Part shown: piece after piece, positions 1 to 12,849 of the stretch
How the letters are laid out: every line of letters begins with the position of its first letter
How positions within the stretch are numbered: position 1 is the stretch's first letter
NCBI RefSeq assembly: GCF_009727055.1
Contig: NC_052351.1
Location: 11,864,091-11,928,090, forward strand
Source of the DNA: Benincasa hispida
Taxonomy: Eukaryota > Streptophyta > Magnoliopsida > Cucurbitales > Cucurbitaceae
Direction: 5' to 3'
Length of the DNA: 64,000 nucleotides
The notes under the pieces: generated by a model
The model's input: the letters and a program-made list of their open reading frames with translations, nothing else
Databases searched by the model: none
Told to the model about the DNA's origin: nothing
Program-made: the position numbers and the translations under genes

Positions 1-1148
1 AAAAAAAAAACCTACAATAAGTTAAATAGATTATATTTATCGTCGCAAGAAAAAACATGACATCTAAATCTGGATATATTACTTTTTTTTTCCTTTTTGT
101 GGTTGATTACAATTATATTTTCTTCTCAAACTTTAATCTAATTTGTATTTAAAAGTTCAAAGTTCTTCAATAAAAAGTCATTTATAGAATATTGTGGCCA
201 TGGGAATAATTCGTATTTTGATTTGTATATTAATACCTACGTTATTTTTTTTGTTTGTACTGAATTTTAACTATAACTTCATCAATATATTTATGGCATG
301 TTTGAAAGTGATTTATGAGGGTTAAAATCACTTTTGTCTTTTTTAAAATTGTTGAAAAAAATACTTTTATTAATTCAAAATCAATATTAATAGTATAGAA
401 ACATGTTTAAAATGGTAGAATAATTAAATATTGAATTGATTTTGAGTGATTAAATGTGTATTTAAGCAATTTTACCTATTATCTTTTTTATAATGTTTTG
501 AAACAACCTACAATAATTGAACTAAAAAAAGCAGTACAAAATGCTTGATATGTAATATATATGGCGGCTTATGACCGAATAGAATGAATTTTAGCATAAA
601 AATATTAAAGAAGAAAATAATACTTTACTATTTCCAAATAATTTTCTATATGCACACATAAATAGAAATTATATTACCAATTTTTGTTTGGAATACATTC
701 TATTAAATTTTAATTGGTAAGAAGTAAGGACTACTCGACAATGATTTTAATTTTTGATCGTGTCCTCGTCGAATTATTATTGTTTCGAAGTATATGAATC
801 AAAAGTACTTGTGCGTATGATTTTCACTCGTAAAAAACAAATAATAATAAAAATAGAAAAATAGAAAATAAAGAAGTTCCCATTTTCCTTCTTTTTCTCT
901 TTTCTTTTTTCTTTTCATTTTTCCCCTTTCTTTCCAATATATCCGTTGTTACCGATACCAAACTACATGTTTCTTTGAGTCTCAACTATTATTATTTAAT
1001 TTATCAACATATTTCATGCATACATTTTGTATAGTCACTATTTTGCGTTAATGTATTGTGTTACGAATGCTTTAATATGAACCATAAGTAATTAAATTTC
1101 TAACGTGGAATTATTTTTAGAATTTGCATTATTTAGACTATATATATA
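1..1148. other. AT-rich intergenic DNA
   Basis: Low-complexity AT-rich sequence with poly(A) and poly(T) runs and a pyrimidine-rich patch near 880-940. No open reading frame with recognisable protein content and no RNA gene was seen. Confidence 0.6.
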
Positions 1149-1183
1149 CTGTCTCTTATACACATCTAGATGTGTATAAGAGA
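1149..1183. other. Nextera mate-pair junction adaptor, 3' end truncated (artifact)
   Basis: The 19-base Tn5 mosaic end CTGTCTCTTATACACATCT is followed head to head by its reverse complement, but the second half lacks its last three bases before the sequence runs into ACATTATCGC. This is the circularisation junction of Nextera mate-pair libraries and is not plant sequence. Confidence 0.95.
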
Positions 1184-1253
1184 ACATTATCGCATGGAAG
1201 AACCTAGCTGAACCGGATCAAGGGTCCTAACCGAGTCCGACTGACCTTCTTTG
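1184..1253 (+). repeat. Direct copy of 1383-1452 lying between two adaptors
   Basis: About 70 bases trapped between two adaptor copies are repeated at 1383-1452 with essentially one difference (CCGGATC against CCAGATC). The simplest reading is a chimeric mate-pair read built into the scaffold, so the upstream copy is probably not genomic. Confidence 0.85.
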
Positions 1254-1256
1254 GAC

Positions 1257-1294
1257 CTGTCTCTTATACACATCTAGATGTGTATAAGAGACAG
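1257..1294. other. Nextera mate-pair junction adaptor, complete (artifact)
   Basis: A perfect 38-bp palindrome made of two Tn5 mosaic ends (AGATGTGTATAAGAGACAG and its complement). It is an untrimmed library adaptor, so sequence continuity across 1149-1294 should not be trusted. Confidence 0.97.
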
Positions 1295-1382
1295 GGGTAA
1301 GAAAGGCGGGCTTAGCAGGTTTCTCCAAACGTATAAACCAAAATCAGAAGCAACCGGTCCTGAAGAGGATACCGATACGCAT

Positions 1383-1452
1383 ACATTATCGCATGGAAGA
1401 ACCTAGCTGAACCAGATCAAGGGTCCTAACCGAGTCCGACTGACCTTCTTTG
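1383..1452 (+). repeat. Second copy of the 70-bp adaptor-flanked segment
   Basis: This copy continues without a break into downstream sequence and is probably the genuine one; see the copy at 1184-1253. Confidence 0.7.
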
Positions 1453-1499
1453 AAGTACATTTTGGCTCGAGTAGAAATTTCTCGATTTTGAAATGTTGG

Positions 1500-1625
1500 A
1501 TCATACCAGCAGCATAGCATAGATCTCAATCGTTGAGAAAGGTAGGTAGTCTAGGAGCTTATGAGTTCAAACCACTGCAATATTATTTCTTCCTCGATTA
1601 ATATTAACTCAATTTGTTAGGTTTT
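1500..1625 (+). repeat. Possible tRNA-derived SINE fragment
   Basis: A B-box-like stretch (GAGTTCAAACCACTG) lies about 60 bases after a purine-rich GTTGAGAAAGG segment and is followed by a T-rich tail. Plant SINEs look like this, but the A box is poor and no target-site duplication was found. Confidence 0.25.
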
Positions 1626-1709
1626 TTTTCAAAACTACCAGCAAGGGAGAGTGTTAGATGATACAATATAAAATCGGGCAATTGCATTATGTGGCACTTT
1701 TAAAAATAA

Positions 1710-1930
1710 TAATTAAGTGTATAACAATATTTTTAAAGAACTACAACTATAGCAAAATCTATCATTGTTAAATTCTATCGTTGTTAAACTCCTACCAGCA
1801 ATATGGTTTATCATCGATAGACTTTGAAAGGGAAATCTAAATTTTGCTATATCTATAAACTTTTTGCATTGTGCTATATCTACAAATACTTTGGGACTGA
1901 TTGCTATATTTGCAACTACTCCTATTGAAT
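1710..1930. mobile_element. MULE-like MITE
   Basis: Inverted ends carry ACTACAACTATAGCAAAATC on the left and a reverse-complement partner around TTGCTATATTTGCAACTAC on the right. The interior has CTATC/GATAG motifs. The same vocabulary occurs in the subterminal arrays of the large MULE at 16729-29094, suggesting a related non-autonomous element. Ends are approximate and no TSD was fixed. Confidence 0.45.
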
Positions 1931-2018
1931 TTACTTTCACTCATAAGCTTAAGCTTCTGGAGCAATTGATGATTTAACGTTCTATTGATATCGTAGCCCA
2001 TAAAGCCAAAGGGGCATC

Positions 2019-2020
<2 letters not shown>

Positions 2021-2061
<41 letters not shown>
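2021..2061. repeat. (AT)n microsatellite
   Basis: About 20 uninterrupted AT dinucleotides. Confidence 0.95.
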
Positions 2062-2062
<1 letters not shown>

Positions 2063-4396
2063 CAATTGGGAACCCATCCAATAATGGTGAAACCAAAGAG
2101 ATGTCATCTAATAGGATAAACGAGTTTATTCATCTTATTGTCAATTAGTTTTGAAATGGGACATCATGTTATTTGATAAAAGAATCATTCCAAACACATT
2201 ATTTACTAAACCCGTTTAATCAAATGGGTATGCAACAAAGCTCCAAAGTATCAATATGGTTAATTTATCGTAACTTAACAATTAAGGCTTTTGAATTGAT
2301 ATGTAATTTAACGATGTGATATTAGATTAGAAGGTCTTGTATTCAAACATTTGTAATGTAGATGGTTGAAACATTAAGATTTGAGCTTTTTAGTTGATTG
2401 ATAACTTAATGGAGCAATTTAACTACACAAACGTAAAAGACGAGCTAATATGTAATACCCAATTTGGAAACAATTTGGTTTTCGGTTTTTGTTTTTGAAA
2501 ATTAAGCTTATTTCATTCATATTTTTTACAATGATTTGCATCTTTCTTAAGTGCAATAGTTGGATTCTTACCCAAATTCCAAAAACAAAAACAACTTTTT
2601 AAAAAGTTACTCTTCTTAATTCTCAAAATTTGACTTGGTTTTTAAATCATTGGTTAAAAATAGATAACAAAGGAAGACATTTGGAGGTGGAAGTAGTATT
2701 CATAAGCTTAATTTTAAAAAATAAAAATAAAAAACAAAATGAAGGAGAGTTAAGTTATCAAAATTGGAAAGCATCCTCAACTTGCTAACAAAAATCTTAG
2801 TATCAATTAAAGTGCAACTTTTCACTAAGGTACAAATAAGGTGTCGAAATTATTACCACCTTAAAGTTAAAGGCTTGGCATGAGATCAATCAAAGTGGCT
2901 TAAGTTTTTTTCAAAAAAAAAATATGATTGTGAAATTTAACCCTCCGGCATTGATAGATATATATGTACCTGCAATTATAAGATATTATGAATATTGAGT
3001 TAAAAACACATTCCTCCTCTCACGCACATTTGTATATATTTGACCCAAAACCACTCAACAACTCATGTTCATCCAAGCTTCCAACTCCCACGATATCATG
3101 CCTAACCATTTGGCCTCCCATTGTCTCTTTCAAATTTTCATTTCAATGAGCTTCTTGCCTTGCAAGTGATCAACCATATCCATCCTTTGTGGAAAAGATT
3201 TTCTTTATTTATATCTCATCTTTAATTTGATTACACGTTAGACTTCATTTTCAAGATAACTTATCATCTGATGAAGAGTCGGAACACCATAACTCACACG
3301 ATATAAAAAAACTATTTTGGACGCGTTATTAGCTTTTAATTCAGATAATATGTCATATATTCACCAAACGATTTAATTTTCACCAATTATTCTATCTTTA
3401 CAAGACACTTACATGACTCATCCATCATCGCTCTATTGACAGGTGGATTGGCATCACAATTCCTTCCCAAGATAACTTTTCATTTCATTAAGAACTTCAC
3501 TCAAATGATGATGTTTAATTTTTATGGTAGTTGAAATTTCTAATTCTATTATATAAGGAAACTTTTATATATCAATATAAATATTAAAACGTTACAATGT
3601 TCTTGAAAGTTGTGTGCAATGCACTCTTTGATCGAAGCAATGCATCAAACTCTTTTTAGATTTTCATTAACTATTTAGTAAATTTTTTATCTTGTCATAC
3701 GTTAAATCATTTAATATTTTATCTAATAGTTATACTATGTTGTAAAAGTAGTTGCTAATACCAACTAAATGAATACAATAGAGAAATACTCATAATCCAA
3801 AGTTAACAACTTACTTAAATTTTATAAAATTTAGAGATAAACTATTTCAATAGTGTCAAGGCTCCGATTACCAAGGTTTAGTAATAAGAGAGAGTGAAAT
3901 GTTGCCGTCGTTATATAATGGTGAGAACCTTATTTTATCATCTAGGCGAAAAAAGATTCCTTAATAAGATAAAACATTTTAACTTCAAATTGCAATAGTT
4001 TAGGACTACTAAGTAGGGAAAGGTAGAGTATAATTGATATGGAAAATTAAAATAAATCACTGATGAATTATCAATGTAGTTTCAATTCATTTATGATTTT
4101 TTTTTTAAAAAAAGAAATTGACCAATTACTCTCTATGATTTGTTAAGGGTTGTAATCGACTAGCTCCTGATGTTATTTTATGAATTTTTAGTTTGATCAA
4201 TTATACTATAAGATAAAAATTGAGATAAAATAATAAAATATTAAGACGTTGACATACGATAAATTGATAAGTTCAACATTAATATTGATGACCACTCAAA
4301 ATCATGAAATAAAATATTGATATTAATATCGATATCAAAATTTCAATTTTATAGATTTATCAACGTGATCAATACTAACAAAAATGATTAGTTGTA
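2062..4396. other. Intergenic DNA with a SINE-like fragment
   Basis: AT-rich DNA with no supported gene. Around 2264-2420 a tRNA-like pattern is visible (TAACTTAACAATTAAGG, later GGTCTTGTATTCAAAC), resembling dispersed plant SINE-like repeats. The rest (2420-4396) shows only low-complexity tracts and a C/T-rich patch near 3010-3130. Confidence 0.45.
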
Positions 4397-4404
4397 ACAC
4401 TGAG

Positions 4405-4899
4405 TAGGTGTGTTCAAATAACCTGACAACTAGAACAACTCAGACTATCCAATCCAAACTATAAGGGTTGAATTAGGTTGAGTTAGATTTTTGGTCGGGT
4501 TGAATTTTTCTATTTTTCTTAACTTGGGTTGGGTCTAGGGTTGAATTAAAAAAAAAAGAATAGGTTGACCCTACCCAATCTAAATCACATATATATTATT
4601 AAAATATATATTTATTTTTTTTAAAATATGTTTTCCTTTTAAGAAGGTGTGTTTGTTGTATAAAATTTGTAATAAATATCATAAATATTTGATATGTAAT
4701 AATTTAATTTTATGAGGTTTTAGTTGTAAATAAATTTAAATATTTTAAATTAAGAATAAAAAGAAAATAATAACTCGAGCGTTGAGTTGAGTTGGAGACT
4801 ATGTTTGGATCATTTACATTGCCAACTTCACCAATCTGAATTTTCGAGTTGATAAAAAAAATACCACAACGCAATTTAATTAACCCATGTACATCCCTA
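4405..4899. mobile_element. hAT-type MITE with 8-bp TSD
   Basis: The element starts TAGGTGTGTTCA and its other end, read in reverse complement, starts TAGGGATGTACA, the kind of termini seen in hAT non-autonomous elements. It is flanked by ACACTGAG (4397-4404) and ACATTGAG (4900-4907), an 8-bp duplication with one mismatch, which is the hAT length. The interior is rich in GGGTTGGGTT/AACCCAACC motifs and has no coding capacity. Length 495 bp. Confidence 0.75.
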
Positions 4900-4907
4900 A
4901 CATTGAG

Positions 4908-6010
4908 TAAACTACCACCTCATGTTTCAGAGCATACCAACGATTAAATTAAGAAAAATGTAAATAATAATTGTAACGAATTACATCATCATAGAGTGAT
5001 TTTTCTAATTAATAATATATATATATATATAAATTACAACTATTTAGCAAGTATAGACAGAAAAAGGGGATGCCTAAATTAGAAGTTAAAGAAATGGGAC
5101 CGCAACAATCCTTAAACATTTTATTTTCAGCAAAAAGAAGGAAAAAAAAAAGCTTAAAAACATTTAGAAAAAGATTACGAAAGAAAAACATATACATAAT
5201 ACTATAATAGAGTAAAGGTAAATCTAGAAAAGCGGAAGAACAATCAGCTCCCAATTTGCAAATTGGTTTCTACGAGGGAGACAGAGAAAGTCGGGAGAAT
5301 AATATACGTAAGCAATTTTTTTTAGGGAAAAAAAAAAGAAAAAAGAAAAAAGAAAAAAGAGTACAATGAAAAAAGGGACCTACAGTTACAGGTACACACG
5401 AAATCATCTGACCGTACACTACACCATGAACAAATCCATCAACGACAGCTAAATTAAAATAAATAAATAAAATGAAGTCCATAAATTTTGATTTATTTCA
5501 CACGTCTTTTAAAATCACTGTCCCTCTGTATTTTTAATCTCTCACTGATAGTCAATCCCCAATCTTATCTCTTTGGGGTAGACACCAACTATTCAATAAA
5601 AAATAATTAATTACAATCTGGTCTTTATAATTTTTTTTTAAAAAAATTGAAACTAAGTCCATTCCATTTTAAAAATTCGAATTTAATTATTATAGTTCGA
5701 TGCATAAATAGCTTATATAACTTGATAAAATATTCATACATAATCTCTATCGTATAGATTATTTATGGGTCATGAATAATCATAAAATAGTCTTCATAAT
5801 AGGGACTATATATGAGTATTTTATCAAATTATAGAAATTATTTGTGAAGTTTTATCATACTATAGGGACTAGTTTATATTTATAAATCATAGAGATTAAA
5901 AGTCTGTTTGGATTGATTAAAGAAAAAAAAGGTTTTCAAAAAGATTGTTTTTATTTAAACTTAAATTCTAACTTTATTTAAACCACAAAGACCAAATTTG
6001 CAATTTAACC
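4908..6010. other. Intergenic DNA, possible degraded MITE
   Basis: No supported gene. An (AT)n run lies near 5017-5031 and an A/G tract near 5320-5360. Around 5600-5930 the phrases 'ctggtctttataatt' and, inverted, 'agggactag...atagagatt' hint at a decayed inverted-repeat element, but ends could not be defined. Confidence 0.4.
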
Positions 6011-6016
6011 AAAAAA

Positions 6017-6548
6017 AAGTTTAAGTTCTATTTTCGTCCATAAACTTTGAATCTTATTTTATTTTGATCCATAAACATAAACTAAACGTTTATTTTAGTC
6101 CGTAAACTTTTAAAAAGTAATTATTTTGGTCTTTGCTATTAAGCCTATGTTAACTCTTTAAAGATAAAACATGTTTAAGGATGAAATTTCATCTAGCCTG
6201 AATTAAGCAAGACAAAGATGAAATGAAATATCAACAACCAACGTGCTAAAATAGTGAACGACCAAAATCTTGGACACAAAATGATTCGAGACCTCCTATA
6301 GAAAATCGCTTTAATCATCTAATTCAAAAATTAAAATCTTATTTTTTTTTAGTACGACTAACTTATTTGACAATCTAGTAAAAAAAATACAAATCATCTC
6401 AACATTATATTTAAGAGTTAACAAAATCTTAACAATAGAAACCAAAATAAGCAATTTTTAAAAATTTGGGAACTAAAATAGACACTTTTAAAAATTTAAG
6501 AATTGAAATAGAATAAGTTTCAAAGTTTAGGAATTAAAATAAGATTTA
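6017..6548. mobile_element. Long-TIR MITE (about 115-bp inverted ends)
   Basis: The left arm (about 6017-6140: CCATAAACTTTGAATCTTAT, later GTCCGTAAACTTTTAAAAAG) matches the reverse complement of the right arm (about 6425-6548: CCTAAACTTTGAAACTTATT, later TTTTAAAAGTGTCTATTTTA) over more than 100 bases. There is no coding capacity. Similar fold-back elements made of 'ccataaactttgaatc' phrases are widespread in dicot genomes. Superfamily is uncertain (MULE-like or foldback). Confidence 0.6.
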
Positions 6549-9419
6549 AAAAAAAAAAAAGAGTAGAAATTGGAATTAGGGTTTGAGCTAAAATTGGGGA
6601 ATTAGGGTTAGGGTTTCGAGAGAGAGAGAGAGAGAGAGGGATGTGAAAAGAGGATAGAATTATAGTACGGGAATCCGTCACAAGAGCGTAAGAATAAAGT
6701 AGAGTGATATGAAAGGGTTTAGGGAAAAGAGAGTAGGGGAACGGGAACCCTACATAATACATTATGTTAGGGTTCTAACCAAATGACTTTTTTCTTTTTT
6801 TTTTAAAAAAAAAAAAAAAATTTGGTGATGCACTTTAAGTCTTTTCCATGTACAGAGGCATGATAATTGATACTTGTTGGCATAGGGCGTGGTATTGGTC
6901 TCCAAACCCCATTCCAATCAATTAACACCAACCAACCCCATCAACTTCATATAATCTTCTATGTATTTGTATTTCGATTATTATTCACTCCATTATTCTC
7001 AATTTTTCTTCATCTTTGCTCTGAATCATCTTTTTTACTTTCTATTCTTTAATCATGTGCAACATGCTAATTATGTCTCTCTTACTTTTAAAAAAGATTT
7101 AGGTTTTGGAATGATTTTTCAAATATTTTAAAATGTTTTAAACCTCGGTGCATCATTTTAAGCATGCCTTATATTATGGGCAAATTACTCTTTGATTTTT
7201 TTTTTTATTCTTTGCTATAAAAAAAATTTTCGATAAAATGTCAAAGCCAATGGATACTTCTAAGAAAAAATTATAAAAAAAGAAAAAATTTAAAGTGTTG
7301 CTTAAGTTAGTAAATAAATATTCTACCTAATTTTAAACGAGTTTTTTATTGTTTATATTATATTAATATTAATGATATTTTATTGTTTACTTTTCGTGTT
7401 TCACATATTTTGTTGTAATATAATGAAAATGTTGATTTACATCGTAGAACAACCACTACATTTATCAAAAGAGTGAAAAATTGGAAGTGTGCTTAGAAGT
7501 GAAGTGCCCATACAAGCTTGGACTTTAGAGAGAGTTTAAACTGGTTGAAAAAAAAACCCCACTATTATCAAAGGAACTAGCAGAAAAAAAAAATAGAGAA
7601 ATTAAAACAAAACCACAAAATTAAAAAAATACAACAATTAACGTGAAAAAACTACAAATCAAGATAGAAAAAAACAACCGTTCAAAAAAAAATTCACTAT
7701 GTAAAAAATTATTAGGATCATATAGAAATCTCTCCCTGACCTAAATTGTAAGAAAAGACTCTTTTGAAGTATTTTTCTCTCGAAGCATTTGTACCACTTA
7801 TACCCATTTCTCTACTCTCAATCTATAATACAAAAAAAGAGAATTTAACTAGAGTTAACACACTCAAAATTAAAGTGTTTATAATTACAACGAATTGAAA
7901 TTAGAGATATAGACTTCTTTTACAATAGTTAAAGTCCATCCCTTTTTCGAACGGTTCTAATATAGAAAACCACCATTCTTATATTTGGTCAAAACTCAAC
8001 ATTAAAAATGTGTGTATGAGAGATGTTTATTTCATTAAAGTATATAGTGACTAAAAACTTGTGTGCAAAGTTTTATCACTGTCACGATGATAGAATGTAA
8101 TACTAATCCCATCATATCTTAGTTGGAGCTAGATGTATCTACCTCGCTTGGTCGTTTAACTTTATTGCATCTCTTACCTTTATTTTTTTGCTTTGAAATG
8201 TATGCATCTCTCTTACTCTTACCATATAGAGAGGTATAGTTTTTTGAGTCAATCTATTATTAATATGAAGAAGACTTATTATATTCCAAATTGTTCCATC
8301 TATTCCACTTTTATCTGCTAAAATCCTAGTCCACATCTATTCTAATTAATCAAATTAAAAAAATCAGATACATATCAACACTTTTTATGTTTTTTAAAAG
8401 ATTATTTATGACTATCATCGATCTAAAAGTTATCGTAAAAAAATGGATTAAACGAATGACATATTTAAGAGTAATTTTAGAATGATCAAAATTATTTGAC
8501 ATGCCTAAAATCATTTTTCTTTTAAAATTGAAGGATGAAAAAATAGTTTTAGAAACATTCAAAATCACTTCAAGCTGTTGCTTGAAAGGGATTTTCGTTA
8601 GATGTATGTGAGTGGTTTTCTGTTTAAGCCTACCATTATTTCTTATTAAAAGATATTCTACTCCCATTTCACTTTATTTTGTCCTATTTTTTCTAGAAAA
8701 ATTATATTTTTCTTTTCAATTTTTCCATATTTATCTTCATTTCTCTTTAATTTTTTCAGTTTTTATAATGTTTATCTCTAATTTTATTATATTTTTTTTA
8801 AATATCAATTTTCTCACTTCTTAACTGTTGTCCAATGGTTTTTAACGCTCTCAAGCTTTTTTTAATTTTTTTTTCAACTTCTTGCTCTTAATTTGTTTCC
8901 CTCACTCTCAAACTCTCTCTCTTTAAAGTTATTCCCCCCAAATCTTTTTATATCTAACCTTATATTTCTCTATATTTGGATTTTTTCTCGCTAAAGTTCT
9001 CATCTGCCCCTAATATTTTTTTTCTAAAATTTTCTCTAACTCCCCATGTTTTTTTTCTCAACTTTCTCTGCCTCTATTTTTTTCAATCTCAAATGTATTT
9101 TTTTTTTATTAATTCGATGATTCTAAAACTATCTTGGAAACAAACATCAGCCATTTAAAAATATTTTTAATTACATTTAAATAATTTGTGCAAATTATTT
9201 AACGAAATATTAATATGATTTATCACACATATAAAATTAATTATAATTAAATAATTTAATTCAAATAACTTATTCTAAAAGTTATCTCAAACATATTTTT
9301 AAGTACAAAATTACTTTAAACCACGTAGAACCAAACCTTAAAATAATTGTATTAGAATTATTTGTTAATAAATAATTTTGTCAAATAACTATTTTTAAAA
9401 AAGGGAGATTTTAAAAAAT
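6549..9419. other. Intergenic DNA
   Basis: No supported gene. At 6585-6640 there is a telo-box-like TTAGGGTTAGGGTTT next to a (GA)n run of about 11 repeats; on the minus strand this resembles the 5' UTR of a housekeeping gene, but no coding exon follows. The remainder is AT-rich with T-rich tracts (8640-9100) whose translations are only Phe/Ser/Leu-rich noise. Confidence 0.5.
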
Positions 9420-10020
9420 AAAAAATTAAGTGAAACTATTTAAAAAAATTTAATATTCTTTGATATAAATCGATAAAAGTTTATCAATGTTTATAACTGA
9501 TAGAAGCGGATAGAAGTCTATCATTGATACTATGTGATAGACGTTGATGTTATACGTATTTAAATAATAATACGTGGATTAATAATTAATCATATTATTT
9601 TATTAGATTGTGCCATATTATGTGATCTAAGTAATTAAGGCCTAGATTCCTAATAGGGACTTGATGGGTAGAAGTCATTCCTAATTAATTAGGGTTTAAT
9701 GAAACTCTAATTGAGACCTTAGGGTTTATGGTCTTCGATATACTGCACTCAATCTTTCTTGAATCCTATCTAGAGAAAGATCCCACTTAAGCATTTGGAA
9801 TTTGGTTGAAGAAGACAATAGCCGTCTTATAATTGCCGTCAATTTTGCAATGAAATCCAGTATGTTATTCTTGCCAATTTAGCATGAATGATCGTAAGGT
9901 TATATCTATTCAATATAGATCTAAAGTATTTATGGCAATAATTGATAGGAGTCTATTAACGTCTTTTTTTTACCATTTTTATAAATGATCTGACATTTTC
10001 CCATTCGATTAAAATTTCTC
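9420..10020. mobile_element. MULE-like MITE interrupted by an insertion
   Basis: The arms at 9420-9547 and 9941-10020 contain GATAGAAGTCTATCATTGAT and GATAGGAGTCTATTAACG motifs. Joining them across 9548-9940 restores a continuous GATAG/CTATC-rich interior. Outer ends are approximate. Confidence 0.45.
9548..9940. mobile_element. 393-bp insertion in the MITE, possible TRIM or solo LTR
   Basis: The segment begins TGTTATACG and interrupts the MITE. The flanks GTTGA (9543-9547) and ATTGA (9941-9945) could be a 5-bp duplication with one mismatch. There is no coding potential. A small solo LTR is the best guess, but the right end does not show a clear CA. Confidence 0.4.
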
Positions 10021-11610
10021 TTTATAAAATCTCTTAAATACCCCGAGCCTTCTTACCTATGTGATTTTTTTTTTTTGTCAACCATATAAAGTACGAACAG
10101 TGGATTTCCACATCTGTTATTCCATCGTAACAAAGATTAATATATGGAAATAGGATTTAAAATATGTGTTACAACTTCGGAAGAACATAAACATATTCAA
10201 TAAAAAGAAAAATAGCAGTCAAAAGCCGGAAAAAAAAAGCTTTTACATATATAGGAACAAATAACTAATATTCACAAAGTATCTTTTCCTTTAATTAATT
10301 TGTTTCAACTTTTAGTTACAAATGGTTAGTCAATAATTAAAGTTGAGAGCACACTATCCTTTCCCTTAAACCAGTTTTTTTAAGGAAAAGTAAACCACAA
10401 AATTTGGTTGATTATTATTTTTCCAATCGCTTTCTCCCAGTTGATTCGACGCATTTCTGTTATGTCCAATAAAATAAAAGCTGATTTGACCCTCTTTTGA
10501 CTATACTATTCTTTTTTAAAAAATAGCAAATATATATATTTTTTAAAAAATATTTAAGCCTAAATTAAAACCGTGAAATATCTATGGTTTCAAAAATATG
10601 TTAATATTTTTTAAAAATTATAATATTATCTATGGACTTTCGTAAACGGTTTCAAAATCATTCTTATAATAAAACATTCTGTTGAAGCTTTAAAACTATA
10701 TAACAACGACTTAAAATAATTTGGTGACTTAAATTCAACTCAATATTCCATCAAACTTTTAAAAATTTTATATTTTAAATATATTTTTTAAATGTTTAGA
10801 GATAAAAATTGTAAATATATTTTTAAAATGTAAAAGTAAGATAGACACAAATAATAGTCTATTATGGTATTACTATTATTAGTAAATATTTTTAATAATT
10901 TTATTATTCTAACATAATTTTTTAAGTTAATTAAAAGATATATGTAACTAACCCATATTTAATTTTATTTATTACTTTATTTACATGGAGGAGTTGACAT
11001 TATGAACTACAAAGATGGGGCCAATTGTCGATGAAGTGATGATTAAATAAGACGTTATTCTTCACACATAATGAAACCACTCGATATCATATCACTCGTG
11101 TTGGACAGTGAGATAAAATTGACTGCAGAATAATTTAGTGTGTTTATTTTTATATGCAGACACAGAGTACATAACTTACAGCTTAAATGTAATAACCATG
11201 TATGATAAAGTTCTTCTTCAGCTTAAATGTAATAACCATGTATGATAAAGTTCTTCTCAGTTCTTGTCATGCAAGCTTATTTGTTTGTGTCACATAACTT
11301 ACATTTAGTAGGTTTATTTTGAGATTTGATGGGGAGATCGGATTTAGATGATTTAATATTAGGACTCGTTTTTCCAGTTGAGTTTAGTGCTTATTTTAAA
11401 ATCTTTACCATGCATTTAAATGAGAGTGACCATAACATCTTTAGGGGATGTTTAGTTTGAGGTTTTGCTGGATGGAATTAAATTTGAGACAGATAAGCTA
11501 TACTTTATACAATTTCAATGTATCATATAGAAAACAACTCATTTCAAACATCATCTTTTCGTGACTTAAACCATTTTAATTAAAGATTGATTTAGAAAAT
11601 GACTTTTTAA
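10021..11610. other. Intergenic DNA
   Basis: AT-rich and gene-free, apart from the 40-bp tandem duplication listed separately at 11179-11258. Multiple short ORFs are not protein-like. Confidence 0.5.
11179..11258. repeat. 40-bp tandem duplication
   Basis: Two adjacent, practically identical 40-base units starting CAGCTTAAATGTAATAACC. It may be a real recent duplication or an unmerged assembly overlap like the one at 12170. Confidence 0.9.
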
Positions 11611-11882
11611 GGAGGCGTTTGGTTCACCGACTTCTTAAGTCGGTGTTAAATAACTATCGAAAAACTTTATCTTCCTCTGTTTTTCTCTTTTATACATTTA
11701 GAGGTTGTTTGAGACGTTAAGTTGAGATATGATGTTTGAAGTTCATGTCTGTAAAGTTCATATATCTATGTTTAGGGTACAAAGTTATTTGGTATGAGTT
11801 CATATATATGTGTTTTGAGTGCTAAGTTGAGTTCATATGTCTAGGGTATTCGGTGTAGTTTTTTTAACTCTAAATAATCTGT

Positions 11883-12457
11883 TTTTATGGTGACTATTTT
11901 TGTTTTGAAACTTTTTTTTATTAAATAATTCTACCAATCTTTATATTGAATAAAATATGGAATGTAATTTTTTTTTCCTTTTAATTTTTAAAGTTTTTCT
12001 TTCTTTCTTTCTTTTTTTTTCAGACAGTGGACAACAATTTGCTAGTATAAATATTTAAATCTATATTGAATATAAAAATGGAAAATCAAAGAGAAATAAA
12101 AACTTTTGATTACTACTCCGTTAATTTCATCATCTTCTTCTTTTTTTCTTCTTCTTGTTGTTGCTCTTTNTTTTATGGTGACTATTTTTGTTTTGAAACT
12201 TTTTTTTATTAAATAATTCTACCAATCTTTATATTGAATAAAATATGGAATGTAATTTTTTTTTCATTTTTAAATTTTTTGTTTTTTTTTTTTCTTTTTT
12301 TTTTTTTTTGGGTAATGAACAACAATTAAATCACTACAGTTCTTGCAGAAATATAGTTAAATAAAATGGAAAATCAAAGAGAAATAAAAACTTTTGATTA
12401 CTACTCCGTTAATTTCATCATCTTCTTCTTTTTTTCTTCTTCTTGTTGTTGCTCTTT
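11883..12457. repeat. About 287-bp direct duplication around a single N (assembly join)
   Basis: The sequence 11883-12169 is repeated at 12171-12457 with a small number of differences in T runs, and the one unresolved base (N, 12170) sits exactly between the copies. This is the signature of two overlapping contigs placed end to end rather than merged. Confidence 0.85.
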
Positions 12458-12849
12458 ATTTTTACTCTATTATGAACATTTTTTTCATTGTATCTCTCCC
12501 GTCATCTTCGCAGTCAATGAAATGCCACCACATTTCTTCAATTCCTCCAAATTTAGAGGATCATCAGAGAACAAATCTCCATTTATCACTAATTTTTACT
12601 AGAAAATATTCTAGGAAAAAGATCTCTAATTTATGGTTTTTTTTTTTTGGTTATATGTTACATACTTTTCAACTATATACATAGCCTTTTAAATATCCTA
12701 ACACTCATTTGATATGTGAATTCATTTAAATAAAAATATATTTTACAAATTTCTACATATAAATATTAAACTTAACGGAGAGAAAATACTATTATTTATA
12801 CATTCAACAATCCTTCAATATACTTTAACAGTCATCAATCTTATAATAG

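Noticed and set aside
6585..6640. Interstitial telomere repeat or promoter at TTAGGGTTAGGGTTT plus (GA)n
   Set aside because: Only two telomere-like units. It looks like a plant telo-box plus GA repeat, but no coding exon follows on either strand within reach.
8612..9158. Phe-rich plus ORFs
   Set aside because: Translations of T-rich low-complexity DNA; no protein character.
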